64,000 nt of DNA from Burkholderiaceae bacterium (GCA_024235955.1 JACKLJ010000002.1:434001-498000); one strand, 5' to 3'. Shown: positions 44,847-55,262, counted from the first letter of the stretch. Notes: generated from the letters alone by a model not told the origin. A program made the numbers and translations.

Positions 44847-45363
44847 TCAATCCACCTTCAGGTTCATCTTCCGGACCAGCGCGCCAAGGCGGTCGTAGTC
44901 CTTGCGGACCGTGGCGGCAAACTCGGCAGGCGTGCCGTCAGCCGAACTCAGACCAGCCTTGGCCAGCCGCTGCTGCACCTCGGGCCGCGCCAGCACCTCG
45001 CGCACGTCACGGTTGACCTTGTCGACAATCGCCTGAGAAGTCCCGGCCGGGGCGAAGATCCCCAGCCAAGGGGTGATCAGCTCAAAGCCCGGGTACAGCT
45101 CGGACATCCGTGATGATGCGGGCCAGTGTGTCGGTAACGTTACCTGCCGCGTAGCTGACGATCATGCGCACCGGGCGTGAAGGGTAGTTGGCCTCGTCCG
45201 CCATTGCGGGAAGTGATGTTGCGAACAAGGCAGCGGTGCCCCCCGCCACTGCAATCCGGCCCCATGGCCTACCGCCCTGCTCACGGGTTGCTTGCCTTGC
45301 ACCGTCGGCCCCTGCTGGGTCGCGCGATGAAGAAAGAAAACGGGTCTCGTCCAGAAAGCTCAT
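44847..45363 (-). pseudogene. Bug/TctC-family binding protein with internal deletion
   Basis: Two pieces of one Bug protein. The 5' piece (45363 down to about 45095) starts with an AAGGAGACA Shine-Dalgarno and ATG, a long signal region ending SLPAMADEA, then YPSRPVRMIVSYAAGNVTDTLARIITD. The 3' piece (MSELYPGFELITPWLGIFAPAGT... to 44847) is the last 85 or so residues of the same family. The junction, near 45100-45110, removes the middle of the protein (about 170-190 residues by comparison with normal length, about 325) and shifts the frame. A product from the 5' frame would stop quickly. Loss of function is likely. Confidence 0.85.
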
Positions 45364-45488
45364 GCTGTTGTCTCCTTGCGTTCTTCCGCTACCTGGCGGA
45401 TAAGCCATTGTGCGGAGACGTGGATTTCTTGAATACTATGAATTAAGAATTTTGTCATTCCATTTTTGAATATTCCGCAAGCCAACCC

Positions 45489-46445
45489 TTGAACGACCCC
45501 GACACGAGCAAGCCATCGCGCACCGACCGACTGCGCCTGAGGCACCTGAAACTGCTGGACCAGATTGCGCGCAGGGGCTCCCTGACTGGTGCATCCGAGG
45601 CCCTTGGCATCAGCCAGCCCACGGCGACCAAGCTGCTGCAGGAAATGGAGTCCGTGCTGCGCTGCGCGCTGGTCGACCGCAGCACACGCGGCGGTGTGTT
45701 GACCAGCGCAGGCCTGCGCACGCTGGAGCGTGGCCGGCTGGCCATTCACGCGATGCACGCGCTGGACGAGCAGTTGGCTGCCGCCCACGAGCGCCCCCTG
45801 GTTCGCCTGGGCGTTCTCAGGCTTGCGGGCATCTCCACCCTCCCCGGGCTCGTCCGGCGCCTGAGCCAACAAGGCGACTTGCCGCGCTTCCAGTTGCGAG
45901 AAGACACCGTGGCTGGGCTCATGGACGCCCTGGCGGTAGGCGCCCTGGATTGCGTGATCACCCGGCTGGAGCCGCGCGACGACGAGCACTGGATGGGACA
46001 GTTCGACATCTCACTGCTGCAGAACGACCCTTACGAAATCGCCTGCGCACCGTCCTCGCCCCTGGCACGGAAACGATCCGTCGATCTGGCTCAGCTGGTC
46101 GATCAGCCCTGGATCGTCGCACCCAAGGAGAGCTACACCCGTCGCGCCTTCGAGGTGGCCTTCCTGAGCCTGGGCCTGCAGCCGCCCGTTCCCGGCATCG
46201 AATCACCCTCGTTCCATGCAAGCTTTGCAATTTTGGCGGACAACCCCTCGTTCGTGACCGTTGCGCCGGGCAGCTCGGTCCGGTACTACGAGGCACTCGG
46301 GATCGTCAAGGCCGTCAAATTGAAAGAGCCCTTCCCTGAAGACCGCATGGTGCTCGCGGTGCGCAGAGACGCGTTGGCGATTCCCTCGGTCGCAGCGCTC
46401 AGGGCAGCGCTCCGGGAGATGGCGGCCTCAAGCGATCAGGCCTAG
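45489..46445 (+). CDS. LysR-type transcriptional regulator
   Basis: A 318-residue regulator. The DNA-binding part is RLRHLKLLDQIARRGSLTGASEALGISQPTATKLLQEMES, followed by an effector-binding domain. The start is a TTG at 45489; no ATG fits the beginning of the family similarity, so the TTG is tentative. It is divergent from the deleted Bug gene and CoA-transferase, which it probably once controlled. The 125-bp intergenic region is AT-rich and includes GAATATTC and other partly symmetric stretches that could be operator elements. Confidence 0.8.
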   Translation: MNDPDTSKPSRTDRLRLRHLKLLDQIARRGSLTGASEALGISQPTATKLLQEMESVLRCALVDRSTRGGVLTSAGLRTLERGRLAIHAMHALDEQLAAAHERPLVRLGVLRLAGISTLPGLVRRLSQQGDLPRFQLREDTVAGLMDALAVGALDCVITRLEPRDDEHWMGQFDISLLQNDPYEIACAPSSPLARKRSVDLAQLVDQPWIVAPKESYTRRAFEVAFLSLGLQPPVPGIESPSFHASFAILADNPSFVTVAPGSSVRYYEALGIVKAVKLKEPFPEDRMVLAVRRDALAIPSVAALRAALREMAASSDQA

Positions 46446-46461
46446 CCCCGCACTCGGCGGT

Positions 46462-46836
46462 TCAGGCCGACGGCAAGGCGTTCGGGCTGCTCGGCTGAAC
46501 GTAGAAGTAGAGCAGGACCAGTTGCCCGACGAAGGGCACGAAACCGAGCAGCAGCCACCAGCCCGACTTGCCGACGTCGTGCAGGCGCCGCACCGCCATC
46601 GCCAGGCTGGGCAGCAGCGTCGCCAGCCCGGCGATCGCGCTCACAGGCTGACCCGGGGTGGGCTTGCCGTCGGGGCCGGGCTGAAAGCTCCCCATGAGGG
46701 CGGCGTCGACCAGGTTGAGCACGAAAAACAGGATGAAGAGGGCCAGCACCCACCACCAGAACGTGGGGCGGTCTGTTCGCCCCTTGAAGTTGGCGTAGTT
46801 GGAAAATCCATAGCGCACGGCGTCCATTAGTTTCAT
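46462..46836 (-). CDS. DUF805 family membrane protein
   Basis: A 124-residue protein with about four hydrophobic segments. Family features are FSNYANFKGRTDRPTFWWWVL near the N terminus, and ATLLPSLAMAVRRLHDVGKSGWW in the middle. No function is established for DUF805. GAGGAG precedes the ATG. It lies 23 bp downstream of a small secreted protein gene in the same direction and is probably co-transcribed with it. Confidence 0.85.
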   Translation of the reverse strand: MKLMDAVRYGFSNYANFKGRTDRPTFWWWVLALFILFFVLNLVDAALMGSFQPGPDGKPTPGQPVSAIAGLATLLPSLAMAVRRLHDVGKSGWWLLLGFVPFVGQLVLLYFYVQPSSPNALPSA

Positions 46837-46859
46837 GGGGTTCTCCTCGGGGGATCGGG

Positions 46860-47171
46860 TTATTGGCTGTCGCTCAAGGGATTGAGCACCAGGTCCTGGA
46901 TGCGCATGTTGGCGTCGAGCACGCAGTTGAACTCCTGACGCTTGCGGCCCTTGTTCAGCTGGCCTGTGAGGCTGTAGCCGCCGGTGGCTGGCACCATGAA
47001 TTGCAGGTACCGATAGCGGTAGCCGCCAAAGCCTTTGTCCGTGATCGCCTTCTGGCACACCTTGGTCACCTGCTGGCGCGCGCCCTTGCTGCCGGCAGCC
47101 ACCGCGGAAACCGGCTGCAACGCCACGGCGGCCAGCGCCACGGCGAGCATCGCGCTCCTTGAATTCGCCAT
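46860..47171 (-). CDS. small secreted protein of unknown function
   Basis: A 103-residue protein with a Sec signal (about 1-26, ending AVAA) and a mature part including VTKVCQKAITDKGFGGYRYRYLQFM and RQEFNCVLDANMRIQDLVL. Two cysteines (in VCQK and NCVLD) might form a disulfide in the periplasm. I do not recognise the family. AAGGAGAAGAGGT precedes the ATG. It is paired with the DUF805 gene downstream. Confidence 0.7.
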   Translation of the reverse strand: MANSRSAMLAVALAAVALQPVSAVAAGSKGARQQVTKVCQKAITDKGFGGYRYRYLQFMVPATGGYSLTGQLNKGRKRQEFNCVLDANMRIQDLVLNPLSDSQ

Positions 47172-47303
47172 ACCTCTTCTCCTTGCGGCGATCTGCCGCC
47201 TGATCCTGCAGTTTCGGGCACGCCGCCCTCGCCAGCGTGAACTTGCGGCGCTAGCCGGCGCGTGTGAAATCCAAACGGATCTGCCCGAATGCGCGCCAGA
47301 GGC

Positions 47304-48170
47304 TCACGCCGGTGATGCAGCCGCAACACCGTGTTCCGACACGTCACGCTGCAGGCGCGGCAAGGCAGCGCACGCGTTCGCCCAGGTGGCATCGGCCAAT
47401 GCCGCTGCTTCCATGCCGCGCAGCGCAGCGATTTCCCCTGCGATACGCGGCAGCTCCGCCGGTTGGTTGCGGCCCTGGGCCTGGCCGGCGGCGCGCTGTT
47501 CGGCGGTCGCGTACAACCAGTGCGGCGGGATGTCCGGGGCGTCGGTTTCCATCACCATCCATTCCAGCGGCAGCGCGGCAGCCAGCTCGCGCAGGCGGGT
47601 GGCGCGCTCATAGGTCACGGCGCCGCCGAAGCCGAGCTTGAAGCCCAGTTCGGCGAACTGGCGCGCCTGCTGCGCGCTGCCGTTAAAGGCGTGGGCGATG
47701 CCACCGGGCACCCCGATCTCGCGCAAGCCCTTGAGCACCTGGTCCACCGAGCGCCGCACATGCAGGATCACCGGCAGCCCGTAGCGGCGCGCCAGCCTCA
47801 GCTGCTCCCGGAAAAAGCGCTCCTGGCGCTCGCGCGCCGGCCCCTGGCGCAGCTCGCCCACGAAGTAGTCGAGCCCGATCTCGCCCACAGCCACCAGCCG
47901 TGGGTCGTCCCGCTGCGCCGCCAGCGCGGCGTCGAGCCGTTCCAGCGCATCGTCTTCGGCGCCTGCCACATACATCGGGTGGATGCCCAGCGCGTAGGCA
48001 TCGCCGAAGCGGTGCGCCAGCGCGCGCACGCCCTCGAACCAGGGCACGCCCACCGCCGGAATCACGCAGGTGGCCACGCCAGCGGCAGCTGCGCGTTCGC
48101 GCACGGCCGCCACGTCGGCGCTGAACTCGGCGGCGTCGAGATGGCAGTGGGTGTCGATCCAGCGGGGCAT
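47304..48170 (-). CDS. TatD-family metal-dependent hydrolase
   Basis: A 288-residue TIM-barrel metallohydrolase. The metal site is indicated by IDTHCHLDAAEF, AVGEIGLDYF, VILHVRRSVDQVL, IAHAFNGSAQQARQF and METDAPDIPPHW. TatD enzymes are DNases with 3'-5' exonuclease activity, acting in DNA repair or apoptosis-like DNA turnover; this family's exact substrates vary. The ATG at 48170 matches the family start MPRWIDTHCHLD. It is divergent from the S1C protease. Confidence 0.88.
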   Translation of the reverse strand: MPRWIDTHCHLDAAEFSADVAAVRERAAAAGVATCVIPAVGVPWFEGVRALAHRFGDAYALGIHPMYVAGAEDDALERLDAALAAQRDDPRLVAVGEIGLDYFVGELRQGPARERQERFFREQLRLARRYGLPVILHVRRSVDQVLKGLREIGVPGGIAHAFNGSAQQARQFAELGFKLGFGGAVTYERATRLRELAAALPLEWMVMETDAPDIPPHWLYATAEQRAAGQAQGRNQPAELPRIAGEIAALRGMEAAALADATWANACAALPRLQRDVSEHGVAAASPA

Positions 48171-48354
48171 GACCGCATGATGCCAAAGGGCGGCCGCCCG
48201 CGCCGGCCGCCAGCCGCCCGCCACGCGTGCGCAAGGGGGCGAACCGTGATACTGTGTGACCGACGCATCAGGGCGTTGGTGCGGCATTCCGGCGGGCGTG
48301 GGCGCGAAGGCCAGCCGGGCAAGCCGCGGGACGTCCGCCATTCGAGGGCCAGCC

Positions 48355-49329
48355 ATGCGAAGGACCGCGCTGTACAGTCGTTCGACCCGGCCAGCAGCCG
48401 GGCACCAGGCCGCCATGGCCCAGGCCGAGGCCGAAGACCGCGCCCGCGCCGAACTCTCCGCTGAACCCAGGATTCAGGAAGAAATCGGGCCCCAGCCCTT
48501 GCGCAGCGGGCGCAGGCAGCTCCTGTTTTGGAAGCATCCGGCAGCCCTCTGGGGCGGACTGGCCGTGATGGCGCTGCTGCTGGCACTGAGCTGGACCCAG
48601 GCGCTGCAGCCGAAGCCGGTGCGCCAGCTCACGCAGAAGGATATCGACCGCGCCGTCATCCACACCATGGAGAACAACGTGCTGCCCTCGCCCGCGGCGC
48701 GTGCGGCAGGCATCATCGGCCCTTCGGTGGTGCGGGTGCTGGGCACGATGGAAGGCAAAAAGGGCAAGAAGGGCGCTCCGCCGCAGGAATCCGGCCACGG
48801 CATCGGCACCGGCGTGGTCATCATCGACAACGGCACCATCCTCACCAACTACCACGTGGTGGACGGCGCCGACCGCATCGACGTCACCTTCTGGGATGGC
48901 ACCGAGAGCCAGGCCTTCGTCATCAACGCCGAGCCCGACAAGGATCTGGCCGTGTTGCGCGCCCGCACCGTGCCGGACGACCTGCAACCCGCCACCATGC
49001 GCTCGTCCGCCAGCCTGCTGCCGGGCGAGCAGGTGGCGGCGGTGGGTTTCCCCTACGGCATCGGGCCCTCGGTGTCGGCCGGCGTGGTGTCGGGCCTCAA
49101 GCGCGGTTTCCGCTCGCCCAAGGGCGGCCAGATGCTCAAGGACCTGATCCAGTTCGACGCCGCGGCCAACCCCGGCAACTCCGGCGGCCCGCTGGTGACC
49201 ATGGACGGCCAGGTGGTCGGCATCGTGACCGCCATCCTTAACCCCACCGAAGCCAGCACCTTCATCGGCATCGGCTTCGCGGTGCCCATCGAGAGCGCCG
49301 CAGGCGCGGCCGGCCAGCCGCCGTTCTGA
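48355..49329 (+). CDS. membrane-anchored S1C serine protease (HtrA/DegP-like, no PDZ)
   Basis: A 324-residue trypsin-like protease. Residues 42-60 (EIGPQPLRSGRRQLLFWK) come from a family 1 dispersed repeat. A transmembrane helix at about 61-83 anchors the chain, with the protease in the periplasm. Catalytic residues: His157 (TNYHVVDGA), Asp187 (PDKDLAVL), Ser266 (NPGNSGGPL). The protein ends 58 residues after the Ser with no PDZ domain, so it lacks the usual substrate-sensing module of DegP/DegS. GAGG upstream of the ATG at 48355 supports that start; ATG 48415 is an alternative that keeps the anchor. Confidence 0.85.
   Translation: MRRTALYSRSTRPAAGHQAAMAQAEAEDRARAELSAEPRIQEEIGPQPLRSGRRQLLFWKHPAALWGGLAVMALLLALSWTQALQPKPVRQLTQKDIDRAVIHTMENNVLPSPAARAAGIIGPSVVRVLGTMEGKKGKKGAPPQESGHGIGTGVVIIDNGTILTNYHVVDGADRIDVTFWDGTESQAFVINAEPDKDLAVLRARTVPDDLQPATMRSSASLLPGEQVAAVGFPYGIGPSVSAGVVSGLKRGFRSPKGGQMLKDLIQFDAAANPGNSGGPLVTMDGQVVGIVTAILNPTEASTFIGIGFAVPIESAAGAAGQPPF
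48478..48535 (+). repeat. dispersed repeat, family 1, inside S1C protease
   Basis: GAAATCGGGCCCCAGCCC, then AGCGGGCGCAGGCAGCTCCT, ending before GGAAGC. It is in the same orientation as the gene, unlike the other coding copies. Confidence 0.75.
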
Positions 49330-49355
49330 CCTTTTTCATCGCCCCACGGAACCCC

Positions 49356-50367
<1,012 letters not shown>

Positions 50368-50393
<26 letters not shown>

Positions 50394-51384
50394 GGCACGG
50401 CCCCACGCCGTCCCCAACCCGCCGCAATCGGGCGGGCCGGCGGCTGCGCCCGGCGCCGAGCGCGTGTTGCGGCGGCTGGAATGGACGGTGCTGCGCCGGC
50501 TCGACGGCCTGCTGCAGGGCCAGCACCGTACCCTGATGCGCGGCACCGGGCTGGATCTGGCCGACCTGCGCGAATACCAGCTTCACGACGACGTGCGCCA
50601 CATCGACTGGAACGTCACCGCCCGCACCGCCACGCCGCATGTGCGCGTGTTCACCGAAGACCGCGAGATGAGCGCCTGGTTCCTGCTGGACCTTTCGCCC
50701 TCGGTCGATTTCGGCTCCGGCGAGCGCCGCAAGCGCCAGATCTCGGCCGAGTTCACCGCCGTGCTGGCGCGCCTGCTCACGCGCCAGGGCAACCGCGTGG
50801 GCGCGGTGCTCTACGGCCAGGGCGTGGAGGCCGTGATCCCCGCCGGCACCGGCCGCCGCCAGGTGCTGCGCCTGCTGCACGCCGCCCAGCGGGCCGGGCT
50901 GGCCGCACCCAATACCACCAGCCGGGCCGGCGCCACCCGCCTGGCCGACCTGCTGAACGCCGCGGCCCACGCCATCCGCCGGCGCGCCACCGTGTTCGTG
51001 GTGTCGGACTTCATCAGCGAACCTGGCTGGGAGCGGCCGCTCGGCCAGCTCGCCCTGCGCCACGATGTGGTGGCCGTGCGCCTGAACGACCCGCTGGAGC
51101 TGGAACTGCCGGACCTAGGCCTGCTGACCCTGCGCGATGCCGAAACCGGCGAGCAGCTGCTGGTCGACACCGCCAGCCCGCGCTTCCGCAAGCGCTTCGC
51201 CGCCCTCTCCGCCCAGCGCGAGGCCGACCTGCGCACCGCGCTGGCCAGCGCCGGCGTGGACGCGCTGGAGCTTTCCACCGACGATGACCTTGCCGAGGCC
51301 ATCGTGCGCTTCGTCGAACTGCGCCGCCAGCGCACCCGGCTGGCCAGCGGCGGGATGGCGGCGCACCTGCGCCAGGCCGGCTGA
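50368..51384 (+). CDS. DUF58 domain protein
   Basis: A 338-residue protein. The signature lies near residues 70-120: LREYQLHDDVRHIDWNVTARTATPHVRVF with EDREMSAWFLLDLSPSVDFG, which also resembles a degenerate VWA domain. DUF58 proteins pair with MoxR ATPases, probably linking the chaperone to its targets. The reading frame overlaps the end of the moxR gene, and a VWA gene follows 21 bp later. Nothing shows the particular client. Confidence 0.9.
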
Positions 51385-51405
51385 TCTGCAAGAATCATTG
51401 GCACC

Positions 51406-52521
51406 ATGGACCTGACCGCGCTCAAGACCTGGCTCACGGGCCTTGCCAGCCAGCTGCACTGGCCGGCGGGGGTGCCGCGGCCCAGTTTCCTGTGGCCGCA
51501 GTTCCTGTGGCTGCTGCTGCTGATCCCGGTGCTGGTGCTGCTCTACCTGTGGCTGCAGGGGCGCCGGCGCAAGCTGGCGGTGCGCTACGCCAGCCTGGCC
51601 ATCGTGCGCGAGGCGGCGGGCAAGGGCCCGGGCTGGCGCCGGCACCTGCCGCCGCTGCTGCTGCTGGCCGCGCTCACGCTGCTGCTGCTGGCCAGCGCGC
51701 GGCCGGTGGCGGTGATCGCCCTGCCCTCCAACCAGCAGACCATCATCCTGGCGATGGACGTGTCGGGCAGCATGCGCGCCACCGATGTCGAGCCCAACCG
51801 CCTGGTGGCCGCGCAGAACGCCGCCAAGGCTTTCCTGAAGGATCTGCCGCGCGACGTGAAGGTCGGCATCGTCGCCTTCGCCGGCTCGGCCCAGGTGGCG
51901 CAGCTGCCCACGCTGAACCGCGAAGACCTGGTCACCGCCATCGACCGCTTCCAGCTGCAGCGCGCCACGGCCACAGGCAACGCCATCGTCATCTCGCTGG
52001 CCACGCTGTTCCCGGATGCCGGCATCGAGCTGCGCCAACTCAGCATGGACCGCATGCGCTCCATCGGCCGCTCGCTCGACCAGCCCGAGCCGCAGCAGAA
52101 GGAGTTCATCCCCGTGGCGCCGGGCTCGTACAACTCGGCCGCCATCATCATGCTCACCGACGGCCAGCGCACCGTGGGCGTGGACCCGCTGGACGCCGCC
52201 AAGATGGCCGCCGACCGCGGCGTGCGCGTGTACACCGTGGGCATCGGCACGGTCGAGGGCGAGACCATCGGCTTCGAAGGCTGGTCGATGCGCGTGCGGC
52301 TCGACGAGGAAACCCTCAAGGCCATCGCCCAGAAGACCGCCGCCGAGTACTACTACGCCGGCACCGCGCAGGATCTGAACAAGGTCTACCAGAACCTCTC
52401 CAGCCGGCTGACGCTGGAGAAGAAGGAAACCGAGATCTCCTCCCTGCTCGCGCTGGCCGGCGCCGTGCTGGCCGTGCTGGCGGCCGGCCTGTCGATGCTC
52501 TGGTTTGGTCGGGTGCTGTAA
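51406..52521 (+). CDS. VWA-domain membrane protein (BatA-like)
   Basis: A 371-residue protein with membrane helices at about 29-50 and 81-97 and a C-terminal helix near 345-367. Between them is a von Willebrand A domain exposed to the periplasm. The metal-ion-dependent adhesion site is MDVSGSMRATD (Asp118, Ser120, Ser122), with the threonine and aspartate elements later (TATGNAIVISLATLF and LTDGQRTVGVDPLDA). This matches BatA-type partners of MoxR/DUF58. Related operons add a second VWA protein and TPR proteins; these are not seen here. The gene ends in a family 1 repeat. Confidence 0.9.
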   Translation: MDLTALKTWLTGLASQLHWPAGVPRPSFLWPQFLWLLLLIPVLVLLYLWLQGRRRKLAVRYASLAIVREAAGKGPGWRRHLPPLLLLAALTLLLLASARPVAVIALPSNQQTIILAMDVSGSMRATDVEPNRLVAAQNAAKAFLKDLPRDVKVGIVAFAGSAQVAQLPTLNREDLVTAIDRFQLQRATATGNAIVISLATLFPDAGIELRQLSMDRMRSIGRSLDQPEPQQKEFIPVAPGSYNSAAIIMLTDGQRTVGVDPLDAAKMAADRGVRVYTVGIGTVEGETIGFEGWSMRVRLDEETLKAIAQKTAAEYYYAGTAQDLNKVYQNLSSRLTLEKKETEISSLLALAGAVLAVLAAGLSMLWFGRVL

Positions 52522-52590
52522 GGCTTTTTACGAGCCTTTTCGGCCTCCAGCCCTTTGCTGACGGGCGCAGGCAGCTATTGTTTTGATATC
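52522..52590 (+). repeat. dispersed repeat, family 1 (convergent gap)
   Basis: Forward copy between the convergent VWA and carboxyltransferase genes. GGCTTTTTACGAGCCTTTT could act as a short terminator; then CGGCCTCCAGCCC and GACGGGCGCAGGCAGCTAT. Confidence 0.85.
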
Positions 52591-52619
52591 TCCGGCCCGC
52601 CGCCGGAGAAGCCGCCTCT

Positions 52620-54209
52620 TCAAACGCCGGCTGCCGCCGCCCGCAAGGGCAGGTCGCCGCGCACCACGTACCAGGCGTCATCGACCCAGTCGCACAGCGC
52701 GCGGCGGGTCTCGCGCGGATCGATGATGTCCAGCACGCCGAATTTCTCCGCCGTGCGAAACGGCGACGTCATGGCAACGTAGTGCGCCTCCAGTTCGGTG
52801 CGCTTGGCTGCAGGGTCCGGCGCCGCTTCGATCTCGGCCTTGTGCGCTGCCATCACACCGCCTTCGATCGGGATCGAGCCCCAACGTGCCGAAGGCCAGG
52901 CAAAGCGGTGGTTGAGCCGGTCGCCACCCTTGGGGCCGTGCAGCGCACCCGCCATGCCGAAGCAGCGCCGCATCAGGATCGACACCCAGGGCGAGCGGCA
53001 TTCGGCCAGCGCCTCGCCCACGCGCGTGGCACCCAGCAGCGTGCCGGCCAGTTCGGCCTCCAGGCCGGTGGCGTTGCCCGGCTGGTCGACGAAGTTCACC
53101 ACCGGCAGCCCGAACAGGCTGCACAGTTTGGTATGGCGCTCCATCTTGTAGGCCGCCTGCAGCGTCATGGCACCGCCCTGCGCCTTAGGATCGTTGGCGA
53201 TCACGCCCACCGGCACGCCGTTCAGGCGGCCCAGCATGGTGATCACCGAAGCCCCCTGCCAGCGGCCGATCTCGAACAGGCTGCCCTGGTCGAACACCGC
53301 GGCCAGGATCTTGCGCGGATCGTAGATCTTGCGCCGGTCGCGCGGAACGGCGTCTTTCAGCCAGTCGTCGGCGCGGTTCGGGTCGTCGTCGCACGGCAGC
53401 ACCGGCGCCAGTTCATGCACGCTGCGGGGCAGGTAGGAGAGAAAGCGCTTGACCTGAGCGAGCGCGTCGGCCTCGTCGACCGCCTCGTTGTGCACCAGCG
53501 CGCTCTTGCGATGCGCCTTCCAGCCCCCCAGGTCGTTCTTGTCCACCTCCTGGCCGTACGCCTGGCGCACCACGTGCGGGCCCGCCGCCATGACCTGTGC
53601 CTGCTCACGCACCAACACGGAAAAATGCGAAGACAGCACCTTGATGGCCCCCTGCCCGGCGCAGGCACCCAATGCCACTCCCACCACCGGCACCGTCTTG
53701 AGCAGGTCCTGCGCCGGCCAGGTGGTGTATTCCGGGATCTTGGTGCCGCCGATCTGCATCAGCAGCTTCACGCTGCCACCGGCGGAATCCACCAGCCGCA
53801 CCAGGGGCATGCGCAGTTGCAAGGCCAGGCGCTCGATGTAGATCCACTTGTCGGCGATGGTGCCTTCCGAACTGCCCGCCCTAATGGTGAAATCATCCAC
53901 GTGCAGCGCCACCTTACGGCCAGCGATGCGCCCGGTGCCGACGATGGCGTTGGTCGGGTCGGTTCGCTGGTAGCGCCCCTCGTGGTCGTAATGGCCCTTG
54001 CCGGCCAATGCGCCCATCTCGTGGAAGCTGCCGCCATCCACCAGCGCGTCGATGCGCTCGCGCGCGTTCATGCGCCCGCTGGCCTTGAACCTGGCCAGCG
54101 CTTCCGGCCCGCCCATGGCCAGCGCGCTGGCACGGCGTGCCTGCAACTCGGCCAGTTCCACCGCCCATTCGCCACCGGGCTCGAACACGGCGCCGTGACG
54201 CGCGTTCAC
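52620..54209 (-). CDS. acyl-CoA carboxylase, carboxyltransferase (beta) subunit
   Basis: A 529-residue biotin-dependent carboxyltransferase of the propionyl-/methylcrotonyl-CoA carboxylase beta type. Typical crotonase-fold segments are KVALHVDDFTIRAGSSEGT, VRLVDSAGGSVKL, GVALGACAGQGAIKVLSSHF, NDPKAQGGAMTLQAAYKMERH and VNFVDQPGNATG. The GTG start overlaps the preceding Bug stop as GTGA. It belongs to a GntR-controlled cluster with a BCCP-like carrier and an acyl-CoA ligase, but no biotin carboxylase subunit is in the cluster, so it must use one encoded elsewhere, or the cluster is incomplete. Confidence 0.9.
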   Translation of the reverse strand: MNARHGAVFEPGGEWAVELAELQARRASALAMGGPEALARFKASGRMNARERIDALVDGGSFHEMGALAGKGHYDHEGRYQRTDPTNAIVGTGRIAGRKVALHVDDFTIRAGSSEGTIADKWIYIERLALQLRMPLVRLVDSAGGSVKLLMQIGGTKIPEYTTWPAQDLLKTVPVVGVALGACAGQGAIKVLSSHFSVLVREQAQVMAAGPHVVRQAYGQEVDKNDLGGWKAHRKSALVHNEAVDEADALAQVKRFLSYLPRSVHELAPVLPCDDDPNRADDWLKDAVPRDRRKIYDPRKILAAVFDQGSLFEIGRWQGASVITMLGRLNGVPVGVIANDPKAQGGAMTLQAAYKMERHTKLCSLFGLPVVNFVDQPGNATGLEAELAGTLLGATRVGEALAECRSPWVSILMRRCFGMAGALHGPKGGDRLNHRFAWPSARWGSIPIEGGVMAAHKAEIEAAPDPAAKRTELEAHYVAMTSPFRTAEKFGVLDIIDPRETRRALCDWVDDAWYVVRGDLPLRAAAAGV

Positions 54210-55195
54210 CGCGCGCTCCCCAAGCCGAGCGACGCCGCCAGCTCAGTGGCAGTGTCCCATTCGCTCATCAGGTAGCGGTGCGAATCGACGTAGCCGCGGA
54301 AAATCGGCCTGTTGCCGGAATTGTCGACCAGCGTCTGCCATTGCTTGTCCTGCGACACGCGGCGCAAGGCCGCTTCCCAGTAGGCGATCTGATCGGCGTT
54401 CACACCGGGCGGCAGCATCACGCCGTTGTAGCTCACGTAGTCGGCCGGCACGCCCTGCTCGCGCCAGGTCTTTACGCCGGCCAGCGCGCCAGTGCCGTGA
54501 TCGCGCGCAGCGCTGGCGATGATGCGCAGCTTGCCTGCGGCCACCTGCGGCAGGATGACCGGCGCCGTGGCCGACACCACGTCCACGTGGCCGCCGATCA
54601 GCGCCGTCACCGATTCGCCCGAGGAGCGGAACGGCGCGATGGTCAGCTTGTCGATCGCCACGCCCGCCACCTTCAGCGGTTTGGCGATGGCCATGTGGAC
54701 GTTCTGGCCCAGAGCTGGAGCGACGGCGATGCGCAATTTGGTCGGATCGGCCTTCAGCACATCCACCAGATCCGTGCCCGTCTTGAGCGGCGAATCGGCG
54801 CGCACGGCCACCAGGGAGGTTTCTTCCACCATCATCGCGACCGGCACGAACTCGCGCGGATCCGATTTGATGAGGCCGGTCACCGCACCGGCGATGGCCC
54901 CGGTGTGGAACGTTGCCAGGTAGTGGGCATTGCCCTTGTTGCTCTTCAGCAGCCCCAGAGCCAGCGCTCCGCCGGCGCCTACCTTGTTCTCGACCAGGAC
55001 GGTCTGGCCATTGACGAGCTTGAGGCGCTCCAACCCGTCCTTGATGGCGCGGGCGTACAGATCCACCGTGCCGCCAGGAGCGACCCCCACGATGTAGTTG
55101 ATCCGCTCGGTGGGCTTCCACGCGGATTGCGCCAAGGCCGCGCCCGCTAGCATCAGTGTGCCGACCAGCATGCCCATCATGGTTCGGACCTTCAT
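54206..55195 (-). CDS. Bug/TctC-family solute-binding protein
   Basis: A 329-residue periplasmic binding protein. The signal peptide is residues 1-22 (LVGTLMLAGAALA), then KPTERINYIVGVAPGGTVDLYARAIKDGL, with the typical ligand-site loop. The ATG at 55195 is chosen because AAGGAG lies seven bases upstream. It is the first gene of a minus-strand transcription unit with the carboxyltransferase, and it is divergent from the biotin carrier gene. The palindrome that spans both promoters links it to the GntR regulator. It presumably brings in the acid that the ligase activates. Confidence 0.9.
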   Translation of the reverse strand: MKVRTMMGMLVGTLMLAGAALAQSAWKPTERINYIVGVAPGGTVDLYARAIKDGLERLKLVNGQTVLVENKVGAGGALALGLLKSNKGNAHYLATFHTGAIAGAVTGLIKSDPREFVPVAMMVEETSLVAVRADSPLKTGTDLVDVLKADPTKLRIAVAPALGQNVHMAIAKPLKVAGVAIDKLTIAPFRSSGESVTALIGGHVDVVSATAPVILPQVAAGKLRIIASAARDHGTGALAGVKTWREQGVPADYVSYNGVMLPPGVNADQIAYWEAALRRVSQDKQWQTLVDNSGNRPIFRGYVDSHRYLMSEWDTATELAASLGLGSAR

Positions 55196-55262
55196 TTCAT
55201 CTCCTTGCTCGGTGTTGTCCGGGGCCTTGCGCCCCGTTGTCAGGGTGGTCTTGAGAAATTGG

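Noticed and set aside
43540..46445. Integrated mobile element beside tRNA-Lys
   Set aside because: No integrase, transposase or repeated tRNA end was found. The block may still be acquired, but not as a visible mobile element.
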